From Polytrichum commune (taxonomy: Eukaryota; Streptophyta; Polytrichopsida; Polytrichales; Polytrichaceae): 64,000 bases of DNA. Every line of letters starts with the position of its first letter. Positions within the stretch are counted from its first letter, which is position 1. A program made the position numbers and the translations under genes. Below, one piece after another: positions 46,537-56,801 of this stretch. Location: positions 29,627,554-29,691,553 of the forward strand of contig OX485803.1 in assembly GCA_950295325.1 (NCBI GenBank), written 5' to 3'. The notes under the pieces are model-generated. The model was not told where the DNA came from. It ran no database searches and saw only the letters and a list, made by a program, of their open reading frames with translations.

Positions 46537-46657
46537 AGTTAGGGCCTTGGACATGAGAGCCATATAGCAATTCACGTATTGGTATTAGGAATTGAATGTG
46601 ATTCTCAAAGCCATCACCCGGACTAGGACGCTTAAGGGGGGTGGATTTGGCCTCACA

Positions 46658-47136
46658 CTCCCCATGAATGCCATTGATTCCTCCAACAATGCGGAACCAT
46701 AAGGCAAAATATCCACTATAGCACCACATCCAAAGACCATGGATAATGGTGCTATGGTCGTGGCCGCCGCGAATGCCATAGGAATAAGCTCCCTGCGGCC
46801 GTCCCCAGCCGACCAACCTGGTTGGATCCACGCCTCCTCAGTCCAGTTGTCGAAACCAAAGCCAAGAGGGTAAAGTACTTGCTGACCAACTAAAATGTCA
46901 TAGTTGGTCGCATCCGTCACCGCACACCTAAGAAGAAGAGGTGCGGATGGATCTTCAGATTTCACTCGGAAGCTAAGTTGTAATGGCTCCCGCGTATAAC
47001 CTGTGGCCCGCTCCACATGACCAATGGATGTGACAATGGTAAATGGACAGGGAGCCAAATCTTCGGCCGCCACCCCCAACTCTTGGGCAAGCCTCTTGCC
47101 GATCATAACCGGTTGTGCCCCCGAATCCATCATCAC
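46658..47136 (-). pseudogene. gypsy aspartic protease
   Basis: The minus-strand frame starts MMMDSGAQPVMIGKRLAQEL, with the catalytic DSG-type triad as DSGA. It continues with a retropepsin-like fold (AVTDATNYDILVGQQVLYPLGF, with the second conserved hydrophobic-G motif). The natural frame likely extends upstream towards gag. LTR B truncates the downstream end at 46657. It would cleave the gag-pol polyprotein. Confidence 0.85.
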
Positions 47137-47287
47137 ACAACGGGGAGCAATCCGAGTTGCATTGCCCCAGTGTGACTGACTATCAAAATGTTGGTATCAT
47201 TCACCATACGCACGACACCGGGTCAATGCCGCGGCGCTCGCGAACATGTCTAGCAGCTACATCAAACAGATAAGCTGCTCCCATGGA

Positions 47288-48162
47288 TTATGGTGAGTCA
47301 TAAGACGTGGTCGGCCCCTTGTCATCTGAGGTGTGTGCGTCAAAAAACGCAATGATCTTTGCGGCAAGTCTCGCTTGCCGTTTGGCCACTTCATCGGGGT
47401 CTTCAAAAGCAAGAATGTCTGTGGTGGCTTGGGCCACGGTCAGAGAAGGTGAAGATGCCTTCCCTTCCAAAATCCTACCCGCTAAGTAGAAAACCTTAGC
47501 AGGTTTGAACTCTGGCGACGACCACTCCATCGCCGTGAACAAAGGGGTGTGCAACATTTTGGATGCCAAAGTGTGCACCACATCAGTCACCGGATTCGAA
47601 GCCTCCTAGATTGAATGACGACCACTGATAGATTGGACAACATCCGCCAATCCAAAAGATAATGGCAGACAGGCCTGGCCAATCTGATCCGCGGGACCAT
47701 TGTCCAGTGCTCGTAAGCTATCCATAGATTTCCCTGTGGTCGAGGGCGTGGCTCGTGACACGGATTGAGCCCATGTCACCGCTGCGAAACTCATCATTTC
47801 TCCAAAGGCTCCGAACATATAATAATCCGGAGTGGAAGAACTAACCTTAGCGGCGGAGGAGGACGGTGAGTCCAAGATTTGGCCGGATGACGCCAAACTT
47901 TTGAACCTCTCCTCCAATGCTCTAATCTTCGCCTCCAACACCTTCTCCCGATCGGAAGAAAGATATTTTTCTGGATGGAGAGCGAAGCAATTCTCCGCCG
48001 CGTGATTGTTCCGCCCACAATAAAAACACGTCAACTGCTTGGATAAATGTTTACTCGCCCCCTTCGTCGAATCCTTTGCGGAAACAAACGGTTTCCGTTT
48101 CGGATTACCTACAATCTGGGTTTGCCTTTGCTTCGAAGGACAATCCTTCTTAGCGTGGCCCG
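47288..48162 (-). pseudogene. gypsy gag, zinc-knuckle half
   Basis: From LTR C downward the frame reads GHAKKDCPSKQRQ, the second half of a CCHC knuckle split by the LTR. A second knuckle follows, CFYCGRNNHAAENC, then a predicted coiled coil (REKVLEAKIRALEERFKSL) and a Ser-rich linker. A frame break at about 47600 leads to a further segment at 47590-47288 (MLHTPLFTAMEWSSPEFKPAK). This is the nucleocapsid part that binds the element RNA. Confidence 0.8.
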
Positions 48163-48904
48163 TGTGAGCCCAAAATGGTGCCCACATGTGTTCTTAACCC
48201 TTTGAAACCATTAGAAGTTATGTTTTGATGTATTATGATTATTCACAAAAATATAAAAAGAGTGAGGCTTGAGTGAAGTTATGTTTAGGCCTTAGGCTTG
48301 TGTGGAGTGGTTGATTAGAAGTTTAGCGGTGTGAAGAAAGTTCCTTAGTTAGGTGAACGTAGTGTGTGGTGAACCAATGGTAGCTCCTTGAGTTAAATGT
48401 TTGAATTATGATCTATGTTGTTGGTTTAAGAGTTGAAGGCTTAAAGGATATGATGAGAGCCTACAAAGTAGGAAATGATCAAAAGGCTTATCTTGAGCCT
48501 TGGGGGTGCTCATTTCCTCCCTTTCACCTCACTATATAATTCTCACTCTCCCCTCTCTTTCTTTCCTTCGTGCTCCTTGGCACCCCATGTGTTATAAATG
48601 TGGGTGTGTGGAAAGCAAGAGAGGAGCACATATGTGTGCAAGGTTTCAAGTTAAAGAACCAAGATTAATTAGTCTTGAAGTTAACTTCACATTATTGGAT
48701 GTGGTCTTGGATTTAAGGTGTTTAAGAAACAAGAGCTTAGCTCATAATGTTCAACTTTTAGCATTTAGATTTATAGTATTTAGATTTATAGTGTTTAGGC
48801 TTATGGTGTTTAGAGTTATAATATTTAAACTTGTGGCATCTAGATTTATAACATTTAGATTGATGTGGAATTATTAGCACTTGATTTCTGTGGGTTTAGC
48901 CTAA

Positions 48905-49140
48905 GGCTGAGTTCGGCCAGCTGCTACTGCCGGGCTTCGAACTAAGACTGCCAGCTGCTACTGCCGGGCTTCGAACTGAGACTGGCCAGCTGCTACCTCC
49001 GGGCTTCGAACTAAGACTGCCAGCTGCTACTGTCGGGCTTCGAACTGAGACTGGCCAGTTGCTATGCTGGGCTTCGAACTAAGACTGACTAGCTGCTACT
49101 GCCGGGCTTCGAACTAAGACGGGCCAGCTGCTGTATTGGG
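48905..49140 (+). repeat. minisatellite private to solo LTR C
   Basis: About six units of 31 to 35 bases contain CCAGCTGCTACTGCCGGG, then CTTCGAACTAAGACT. They share the AGCTGCTACTGCC core with the unit of LTR A but differ elsewhere. Confidence 0.85.
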
Positions 49141-49371
49141 TTTTTAAGCTGGGTCGACCAACTAAGTTAAGGCCGAGTTTAAGCTTGGTTTGTTAGTTAG
49201 GCTAGTTAATAGGCTAGTTAGTTAGGCTAGATAGTTAGGCTACTTGGGTCAAACTAGTTGGGCTAGTAGAAGCATTAAGGTGTGAACTTGGGGAGGAGTT
49301 GTGAGGGACTTGTGGACAAGGGGGCAATGATAAGTTATGTAAGTGTTTTTTAACACTTGTATTAAAGACTT

Positions 49372-49560
49372 ATGTGCCTCACGGAATCAACAAACCATAG
49401 CCTCAACGAGGTGTCATGCACTAGTGAAGAATCGTCAGCCAGGACCAAGTTTGCAAGAGGGAAATCCTTGAGGGCATGTGTGGCAAAGGCGGTGGGGTGG
49501 ACTCTTAAGAAAGCCAAGGATGTACCTACGAAAGAGGATCACACTAATAAAACGTCATGA
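49372..49560 (+). CDS. small conserved LTR ORF, copy C (62 residues)
   Basis: MCLTESTNHSLNEVSCTSEE opens the frame and the conserved core reads ARGKSLRACVAKAVGWTLKK, then AKDVPTKED and a stop. It has the longest run of core matches with copy B and is basic in its second half. The upstream ATG may not be the natural one, as the N-terminal part is not shared. Confidence 0.5.
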   Translation: MCLTESTNHSLNEVSCTSEESSARTKFARGKSLRACVAKAVGWTLKKAKDVPTKEDHTNKTS

Positions 49561-49692
49561 CTTGAAGTAAGTTGTGAGACCATCAAGGTAAAACATACAT
49601 TCCATGTTACTACAAGTTTTTATGTTACACATGTGATATCCAAACCTATTACCCGGACTAGGACGCTTAAGGGTGTTGGGTTTGGCCTTACA

Positions 49693-50123
49693 ACCCGCCT
49701 GCCCAGAAAACCAACAATGCAAGGTCTTGTCCACCTCTGCCTGTGCCAATCCCGCAGCCGCAACCAAAACCTTCCGGGATTTGCTAGAATCCACTAGCAT
49801 GGATACTAAGTTAGTGGCGTCGTGCTGACACAAGGCACGATCACACTGCTCTACAATGGCGAAAGCCTCTACAAGTGTCGCCTGGCCATCATAATTCATG
49901 ATGATCCTAGGCAGCACTAAATCAATGAGGCGCTTGTCAATCTTTGACAAAAAAACTTTCACCATCTGGCTTTCTACGAAAACACCTCCAGATTCCCTGG
50001 AAAACCTCGCCAACCTCGTGTACATGGTACAAGGTGTGTCTTATTTCTCCCATCGATGGGCGTGAGAGAACCTGCTACTTCCATTGGACCCAATCTTTGG
50101 AGAAACCTCGGGGGGGGGGGGGC
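49693..50123 (-). pseudogene. gypsy gag, capsid part, truncated at the 5' end
   Basis: The minus-strand frame reads MYTRLARFSRESGGVF, then VEQCDRALCQHDATNLVSML and DKTLHCWFSGQAG, the first half of the zinc knuckle that resumes across LTR C. Coding-like sequence extends up to about 50110 before a G run of about 13 bases. There is no start or 5' leader beyond it, so the element was truncated here. Confidence 0.75.
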
Positions 50124-50480
50124 AGTGTGTTAAAAAGTTAAGGATATAGGTGCGAACAACCACTATTTTATAGGGGGGTATTACTTTCAATTTTTTTTTT
50201 TCACATGCTATCATTATGTAAATTTCTACTTTGGGTTAATAGAAAAATGGCTTGCATTACTTATAATTCCAAATTACCTATTATTCCATACCCTATAGTA
50301 CTTTAAAGATGTCCAGTGTCATGGTTGATACCCTATATTACTCTTAAGTCGATTTATAATTTTTAACCCCCATGTTTTTAAAATACCCTATCATTTGTTC
50401 GCACGTATATTGCTACTCCAACCAATGACTACCCCCCCTGAGGGAGAAAACACACCAAACTTTATATCAAACACAACTTG
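50124..50480. other. AT-rich junction stretch, no gene
   Basis: Short T runs (50190-50200) and AT-rich sequence lie between the truncated gypsy end and the next pseudogene piece. No LTR, duplication or ORF is recognised. Confidence 0.4.
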
Positions 50481-51990
50481 CAAGACCAACACATGCGTCT
50501 CTGCCTCCGGTATCGCGACGCATCCTCTATGCTGGAGGCTGAGACGAGGTACCTCGCCATTAAGGCCTGGTGGGCTTCGTCTAATTGCACCTCCGATGAT
50601 GGACTGAAACACCTTCAACTTTGGCTTGCCTTCTGGCACTTCTGATATCGACAATGGGGTGGCTTCATGGAATTTGTGCGTTTTTAGTGTTATTACTTTT
50701 TGTTTTTTGTTTTATCTTTTATTTTCCCAAACTTTGCTTATTTCTTACACTGCCATTCCATTGGGCAGGAGAAAATCATGACTGCCGAGGAATTTGCACA
50801 AATGCCCAATTGCAACCTTGTCGAATCCATTCACAACAAATGGCTTCAAGCGTCCGGCAACAAAGGTGACGATCTATACGTGACCACTGTGGATGACTAT
50901 ATTCAAGCATTCCTTCAAGTTGTGGCATACCATCAATTTCTAAAGGGTGGCGTTGGGGCGATGGCCCTAGCAAAGAAGACTTCAAGCTTCGATGTGCTCA
51001 ACGTCGTGCTCAACGTACTCGTGACCCTGCTGTTTTACAGAAGGTTCTCATCGACATGCCCGGCGGGGACGAATTCTGCACCCGTAGTCCCCACCTCAAG
51101 GGTGCCGAGGTATTCGGATCGCAAAAACGCAAGCCCGACACTCCCATTGGAAACGACGATGAAACCCACTGCCCCGACATCATCAACTTCTCTCGCCCTC
51201 ATGTCTCTCAGAGAACCACAAGATCTCATGCTTCACCTTTGCCTACCATCGTCGAGGAGTCCTCTCCGTCTGTGCTAGATGTTCCACCACCCCCTCCTAC
51301 TAGTCTTAATTTTCGCCGGATCACTGCCGTACAAGAATCCAAAGTGGACGAGAAGCTCTAGCATATTACGCACGTTCCTTACAATTCCTCCAAGGCATGT
51401 TGGGCCATGTATGCGGTCACCAAAAAGAAATGCACAGCCAAAATTATCTCCAACTCCAAGAGCACCCCTGCCCCGGCATACCTTGGAGTTTGGAACTATT
51501 ACAAATTCACAACACCTAAAGTCGAGAAGTTTTTTTTTTGCCCGGACGACATTGAGCGTCGTGTCAAAGGTTCGCGTCGCAAGTGGGTCAACAAATTCTC
51601 TGCTGACTAAGAACAACCTCCAATCCCACCCGTGTGGCCAGTCAACCTTTGTACCAACCTCACTCGTCCGGAGATCCTAAAGCTTGAAAATGCCGGCTTT
51701 CAGCTCCCGTAGAAAGAACACATCACGTCCATTCGCCTCTTTAACACATCCGCTCCTCCCTTGGACCTCTCTGGAATGAACGTTCCAGCCAACCCAAACT
51801 CTTATCCTTCTTTCAGGCAGTTCAAGTCTACAAGACAGTTTGCCACCGCACCATCAACAAAACAAATGCAGATGGTGGTCCTAGTTTCTACAATTATGGG
51901 GATGATGGGGAGTATGCCCAATGGTTGAGGGATTATCCGGAGTCGGAATTTGACATCATGACCACGTCCTACCATCTATGCTTGAGCGAT
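50481..51990 (+). pseudogene. middle part of the decayed SWIM-family repeat gene
   Basis: Exon-like pieces with shifts and stops are visible. At 50481-50646 the reading is YRDASSMLEAETRYLAIKAWW. From 50769, after an acceptor TTGGGCAG, it is TAEEFAQMPNCNLVESIHNK, then DDLYVTTVDDYIQAFLQVVA. Across frame changes it continues with FCTRSPHLKGAEVFGSQKRKP. At 51360-51610 it reads YLGVWNYYKF and VEKFFFCPDDIERRV. From about 51800 it reads WLRDYPESEFDIMTTSYHLC. This type of protein recurs as a repeat family in streptophyte genomes, by recollection and not by search. Its role is unknown. Confidence 0.5.
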
Positions 51991-52666
51991 GACATTCTTG
52001 AGTCACGGAGTGAAGAATATTCTTTGTTAGAACCATCTGAGGTGCTCACCGAGGAAAAGTGGATTTTAGGGGGATTTACACCTTGGGTTGATAGTATGGA
52101 AGAGAACGACGTAAGTTTAGTGCATGTGGATGGAACTCAAGATGACGATGCTATCATAGAGATCGAGAAGTTGGAGGAGCCTTTACACTTCAAGACGACG
52201 TCAACGGGTATTGTGGTTGGACACGATGTCAAGGATTATCTTCATGTACCAATGGATTGGTATGGACCCGAAAATGAGCAAGTTTATGTACCCGAAGGAG
52301 ATTGGAATTATGTAGATGTTCCAATTCAAATTGGACATTGGAAGCTAGAGCGGGCATCTCGCGATCCACATCAAAGTTGGGGTGAAATTTGGACACTATG
52401 GGTGAAAGACGGAATTAGAGTTCAATTGGGGTACCAAGAATATTATATCGAAACGTCCAAGGATGAAGATGACAACCAATGTGTTACTAGTTCCGAGAAA
52501 AGGTTGCCTAGACATAGATCTAATTTGCTATGGAGTCTCTTAAAGGAGTGAGTTCACACCTTGTCTCAAGCCAATCATCAACGAATGTGCAAGGAGTATC
52601 GAGTTTGAAGATAACTTGCCTTCGAAGCAAGAAATTCGGGATCCATCCCCCGATGGTCGCCAATTA
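51991..52666 (+). pseudogene. fragment preceding LTR E, possibly the end of a retroelement internal region
   Basis: The open frame at 51925-52551 (208 codons) begins in the decayed gene and then passes into acidic, unrelated sequence (LEPSEVLTEEKWILGGFTPW, later VPMDWYGPENEQVYVPEGDW) ending at 52551. About 115 bases later LTR E starts. Because LTR E lacks matching flanking duplications, this stretch may be the 3' end of the element that E terminates, with its 5' half deleted. The break point near 51990 is inferred. Confidence 0.35.
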
Positions 52667-54016
52667 TATGAGCCCAAAATGAGTGCTCATATTTGTTTTA
52701 TGTTTAGAACCTACTTAGAATTGCATTTGGAGTGTATTAAAACAATCAAAAGTATAAAAAGAGTGAGGCTTGGTGTGGATTTATGTTTAGGCCTTAAGCC
52801 ATTTTGTGTGGTGAATTAGAAGCTTAGTGATATTAGAGAGTGTTTTGATTAGAGGAGTAGTGCTTGATGAGGCAAGGAGAAGTGCCTTTAATTTAAATGT
52901 TTGAATTAGAACATGTTCTTGTTGGTTTAGGGGGTGAGGATTTAGTGGATAGGATAAGGTTCTACTAAGTAGGAGAGGATTAGAAGGTTGTGGTCTTGGG
53001 TGCACCTTCCTTCACTCCTATCCTCTTACCCTCCTCTCTCTCTTTCATTCCATTTCTCTCTTCTCTTCCTCTTCTTTATCCTCTCTTCACTTCTCTTTCT
53101 CTTCTTCTCTCTCTTCTCTAGGAAGTTGAGCTCTTAGAGCTCGGGAAAAAATGTGGAATTAGGTAGGGGACTTAGTGGGATTAGTGGAATTAGGTAGGTG
53201 AATTAGGGGGAGGCCTTAGAGAAGCTCTTTTTTGTTCATTTTCTGGTTTTTGTGATTGAGGGTGGAGAAGCTTAGTTAGAAGTAGCCACAGCTAAGGAGC
53301 TGGGTTTATTTAGTTAGAAGTAACCGCAGCTAAGAGCTGGGTTTATTAGTTAATTAGTGCTTACTAGCCTAATTAACCTCCCAGTTAATTAGTCTTTGGT
53401 TAGTTCAAGCTACACCCTACCTTAGATTGTTGGTTAAGTGTGTGGCTACATGGTGGCATTAAGATACAAAGTTGGTGCTAAGCTACGGGGTTGACATTAA
53501 ACGTGGAGTTGACACTAAGTTGCAGAGCGGGCATCAAGTGCGGGGTTGCTATCAAGCTGAGGAGTTGGCCATTAATTCATGGATTCAACAAGTGAAAGTT
53601 TTGCTAAGACCAAAAGCTCAAGAGGAATATCGGCAAGGGCATGTGTGGCAAAGACTATGACTTGGGAGCTTGAGTCGGCTAAGAGAGTAACCATACACGA
53701 TACTAGTGGTATCGAGGCATCATTGTCTCAAGCAAAGTGTGAAGCTAAGAAAGTTTCAAAATAAATGAAAATCATTAAAAAGGAGGAGTAGTGAGCTAGT
53801 CACTCTCACATGGGGAGTGGAGCACGCTCTAAGGGGTGAGTAGGAGGAAGGTTGTTTGTGAACTCTTGGAAGAAATTAATAAAGACTAGCACGACTAGTG
53901 CATTGGTGGAGAGTTGAAGTTGAATTTCATGTTTCTACGATTCTCGACATAAGATATGTGATTCTCAAACCCATATCCGGACTAGGATGCTTAAGGGTGG
54001 TGGGTTTGGCCTCACA
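52667..54016 (+). mobile_element. LTR E of the TGTGAG family, without matching duplications
   Basis: It runs from TATGAGCCCAAAATGAG to GGCCTCACA and is closest to LTR A (shared GTGCTCATATTTGTTTTATG and the TATGAG start). The flanks AATTA and TGGAC do not match, unlike copies A, B, C and D. It is therefore probably one LTR of a truncated element, not a solo LTR. A short repeat pair at 53275-53345 and the small ORF at 53579-53764 lie within it. Confidence 0.82.
53579..53764 (+). CDS. small conserved LTR ORF, copy E (61 residues)
   Basis: MDSTSESFAKTKS opens the frame, then the core SRGISARACVAKTMTWELESAK and a charged tail to a stop at 53762-53764. The start with an acidic/Ser segment before the core resembles copy B. 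Copies A and D of the LTR lack it, through deletion or replacement. Confidence 0.5.
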   Translation: MDSTSESFAKTKSSRGISARACVAKTMTWELESAKRVTIHDTSGIEASLSQAKCEAKKVSK

Positions 54017-55739
54017 TGGACTCGGTCGAAGCAAATCAACGTATGAAATTGTTTTATCCCTCATTCGATCCTTCAATGGACAACGATGTGGCGATAATCC
54101 TTTCATCATCTCGCGAAATGACAAAGACCTCGAAGATTCGCCTACCACCTTGACTCCTGCTCCGTGTCGATTGACTTGTTTTCATTCAAATCAGCCGCAT
54201 TATTTGCCTCACTATTCATGCATCTTGTGGCGTCCTTCTCTTGCACATCCGCTCGTCCTTTATCATATTTTGCATATCGTTTCTGCTCCTCTTCCACCCT
54301 CCACCTCCATGCTTGTGTGGATTGTGAAAATGAAGTCATCTCGTAGTCATCACTATATCGATTTGCAGCACCTATGTCATGTTCCGGCGATGGATTAAAA
54401 AGAACGTACAGATCTCCTAGACTTCTAATCTCCTTCTCCCATCCTAGGCCAGCAAACATGTCTCTCTCCTCTCCCATTGTGTGTATATGTATCTACATTC
54501 ATATTGGATATGAGTCTAAATTATGACCTCATATATATTGAGCTCAAGATAATCTCTTCGACCACAAACAATAATTATTGCAGTCCAAGCTCTAAAGTTG
54601 ACTCACACATAAGACAAAGACAAAAGTGATGGAATAAAAACGAAGCAAGTTGGTCGCCCTTTGTATTTTGATTGACTCATTCTTCAATTATACCAATCTC
54701 AAAAAATCATTTTTATTTATTCTTTATTAGGATCATCCTTGGTTTTAATCATATACTTATCTATTATATCACAATTTTCCTATCATTTTAGCACTTCACG
54801 GTTTCCAAACTTAATGAGACCATTTCAAATTCAGGGCTTTTTTATTTAATTTAGGACCTATACAATCCACAGAAATAGGTTATAATTTTTACTATTTTTG
54901 GAATAATATTCAAATATTTTCCCAATATGTCTAAATTTAGTCTAAGAAGTTTATTATTTTTACTTCCTCTCCGCTCTTTGCTCACATAGGAGTGTCGTCC
55001 CTCGCAACATGATATCCTCTTTCTAGAGCAACAACAAAGGCGATGGCGAGATTGATCATTTTGGTTTTGTCCAAACCAAATTGCGCATTACGTCATGGGA
55101 CCTAAGCATTCCCATGTTCTTACACAACCCAAAATCCTTGAAGTTTGGCATGTTCTTACTGGTACCAACCTTAACCGTACTAAAGTCATTGAGCTTGAAG
55201 AAGTTGGGTTCTGCCTATAATCCAACGTGCCCATTTCCCCTCGACGACTTCTCTCCTTGTCTAGTGTATTTCAATATGTTTTTGGATCTCATCCTCGACC
55301 AACACATGCTGAAAGAATCCTTTTTATTCGGAATGGCAAACAAATTCGTCGAAGTTATAAGGCACCCACTGAAAATCACCGCAATCAATGGGAGAGTGCA
55401 AGGAATGTAATTGGAATTATTACCGGAGTGAACCTCCTTCCTTACCTTGGACTTGGTGCTATTATCACGCTTTCATCCAAGACTACTTCTAACGAAAAAG
55501 TTTATAACATCGCACTTTGTAATTTTCCATCTTGTACTTGTCCCCATCATGGAAGCATGAACAACATATCCATTGGAAAGCGTGGCATGCACATAAACTG
55601 CAAACACCTTTATTACATCTTCCGTTACTTATGCAAATTGGATTACAAGAAAGACACGTTCATCCACGTTCCTACCCTCAGTTGGGATGAAGTTAAGCAA
55701 GTGCTTGTTGCTACTGGAATCATCAAGAAGTGTGAGTGA
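54017..55739 (+). pseudogene. 3' part of the decayed gene with a SWIM zinc finger
   Basis: Just after LTR E a short coding piece reads DSVEANQRMKLFYPSFDPS to a stop near 54150. About 54150-55000 is degraded. From about 55050 the reading is VLTQPKILEVWHVLTGTN. The last open part, 55227-55739, holds a SWIM-type zinc finger: FPSCTCPHHG and then INCKHLYYIFRYLC, giving the Cys-x-Cys and Cys-x-His ligands, and FIHVPTLSWDEVKQVL. SWIM fingers occur in MULE transposases and in several DNA- or protein-binding proteins. No transposase domain is seen, so its role is open. Confidence 0.55.
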
Positions 55740-56801
55740 GCAAGTTAGTTGATAGATATTTGATTGCTATCAAGTAGATATATCATACCGATATATTATA
55801 TTCAAATACCTAAATTCCAATAGCCAAATATTATATTTATAATCCAATATGTATCCCTTGCTATAATATAATAATATTACATTATGTATACGATGTTCCA
55901 CATCCTATGGTGTTTTCATAACGTTTGCTCCCTCTCATCCTCAAAATTGCCTTTAAATTATTTGTACTCTGACTTGGTCAACACACTTTGGGATGGCCTC
56001 CCTAAACATGATATAAATTTAAAAACATGCAATAGCATCACATTGCGAGGCTTACTTAATAATCTAAAATCCACAATCATGGGTTATGTGGTAATAGGAA
56101 ATTAAAATCCATATTATATTTTTTATTTGAAAAAACATCGATCTTTGAGTTGTTAACCAAATAAAATTATAAATTGCATCATTTTGAGAATTTTGAGGTT
56201 GTGGGTTCATACAATCCATGCTCACCGCTCTTAGGCTCATGCTCATATGCTCACATCCTAGCGTCGTTGCGAGCGTGGATGACCATGAAATTAAAACCCC
56301 TAATATACAAGATTTCCCCCCTCATAAAATTGATATACGTATAAATATATAGCTCAAAAATCCCCTCAAATGCATACACCACTAAAAAAACAAATGAATC
56401 ATTTAGACCCCAATTGTATCTATATGCTAAATAGACTATGTGAAAAGTACGGCTAAATACTTTTAGCAATACATATTATTTATCATTGATGAAATCATTA
56501 AACATTCATTCATCCATTGGATGTAACCCATACAAATTTGTTTCTACAATATAAGTCATTATAGCTAATGAAATGATGGTTTTTAACTCTATCATTAAAT
56601 GATCCATCAAATCATGACCCATTCTTATTTTGATACCAACATGAATTATTTCCATATTAGGAGGCCGGTCCAAGAAGTCATTTGGTTGTAAATACTCAAT
56701 CCATATATTGCCAATTTGTAGCGCATTTAATAGACCCTTCCCAAATACCTAGTTGTTGGTGATTACAGTTTTCCCCTCTTTTCTTGACTACTTCAACTAG
56801 T
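55740..56801. other. AT-rich stretch, no gene
   Basis: Nothing beyond short open frames below 75 codons was seen. The sequence is AT-rich, with small direct repeats of TATT and TAAAA words. Confidence 0.5.

Larger units (their letters stand above)
45179..46657 (+). mobile_element. solo LTR B of the TGTGAG family
   Basis: It runs from TGTGAGCCCAAAATGG to GGCCTCACA with a perfect CTCCC duplication. It shares the family start and end blocks, an AAAAATAGTGAAGTG-like box near 45270, and the AAGTGTTTTTAAACACT hairpin at about 46308. A minisatellite of its own lies at about 45900-46110 and a conserved small ORF at 46363-46536. Confidence 0.9.
45174..46662. repeat. target duplications (CTCCC) flanking solo LTR B
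   Basis: CTCCC at 45174-45178 and 46658-46662 flanks LTR B exactly, showing it inserted into the gypsy sequence between protease and methyltransferase. Confidence 0.85.
48163..49692 (+). mobile_element. solo LTR C of the TGTGAG family
   Basis: It runs from TGTGAGCCCAAAATGG to GGCCTTACA. The flanks are GCCCG (48158-48162) and ACCCG (49693-49697), a 5-bp duplication with one mismatch. The gag zinc knuckle is recovered when it is removed. A private minisatellite lies at 48905-49140, the AAGTGTTTTTTAACACTT hairpin at about 49338, and a small ORF at 49372-49560. Confidence 0.88.
16411..50123 (-). mobile_element. Ty3/gypsy retrotransposon with DNA methyltransferase and PHD finger, heavily interrupted
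   Basis: Minus-strand domain order is gag (50123-47288), protease (47136-46658), C5 DNA methyltransferase (45176-44004), reverse transcriptase (43714-42681), RNase H (42650-42171), integrase (41927-41422, resuming at 18105) and a PHD finger (17460-17260). Inserted elements at 18111-41421, 45179-46657 and 48163-49692 interrupt it. Subtracting these leaves about 7.4 kb, a normal size for one element. The right edge stops at a run of about 13 G near 50110-50123 with no 5' LTR, so the 5' end is truncated. Many stops and frameshifts show it is inactive. Confidence 0.85.

Noticed and set aside
54142..54477. A 111-codon minus-strand open frame
   Set aside because: It lies in degraded sequence between two plus-strand pieces of the SWIM-family pseudogene and shows no domain.
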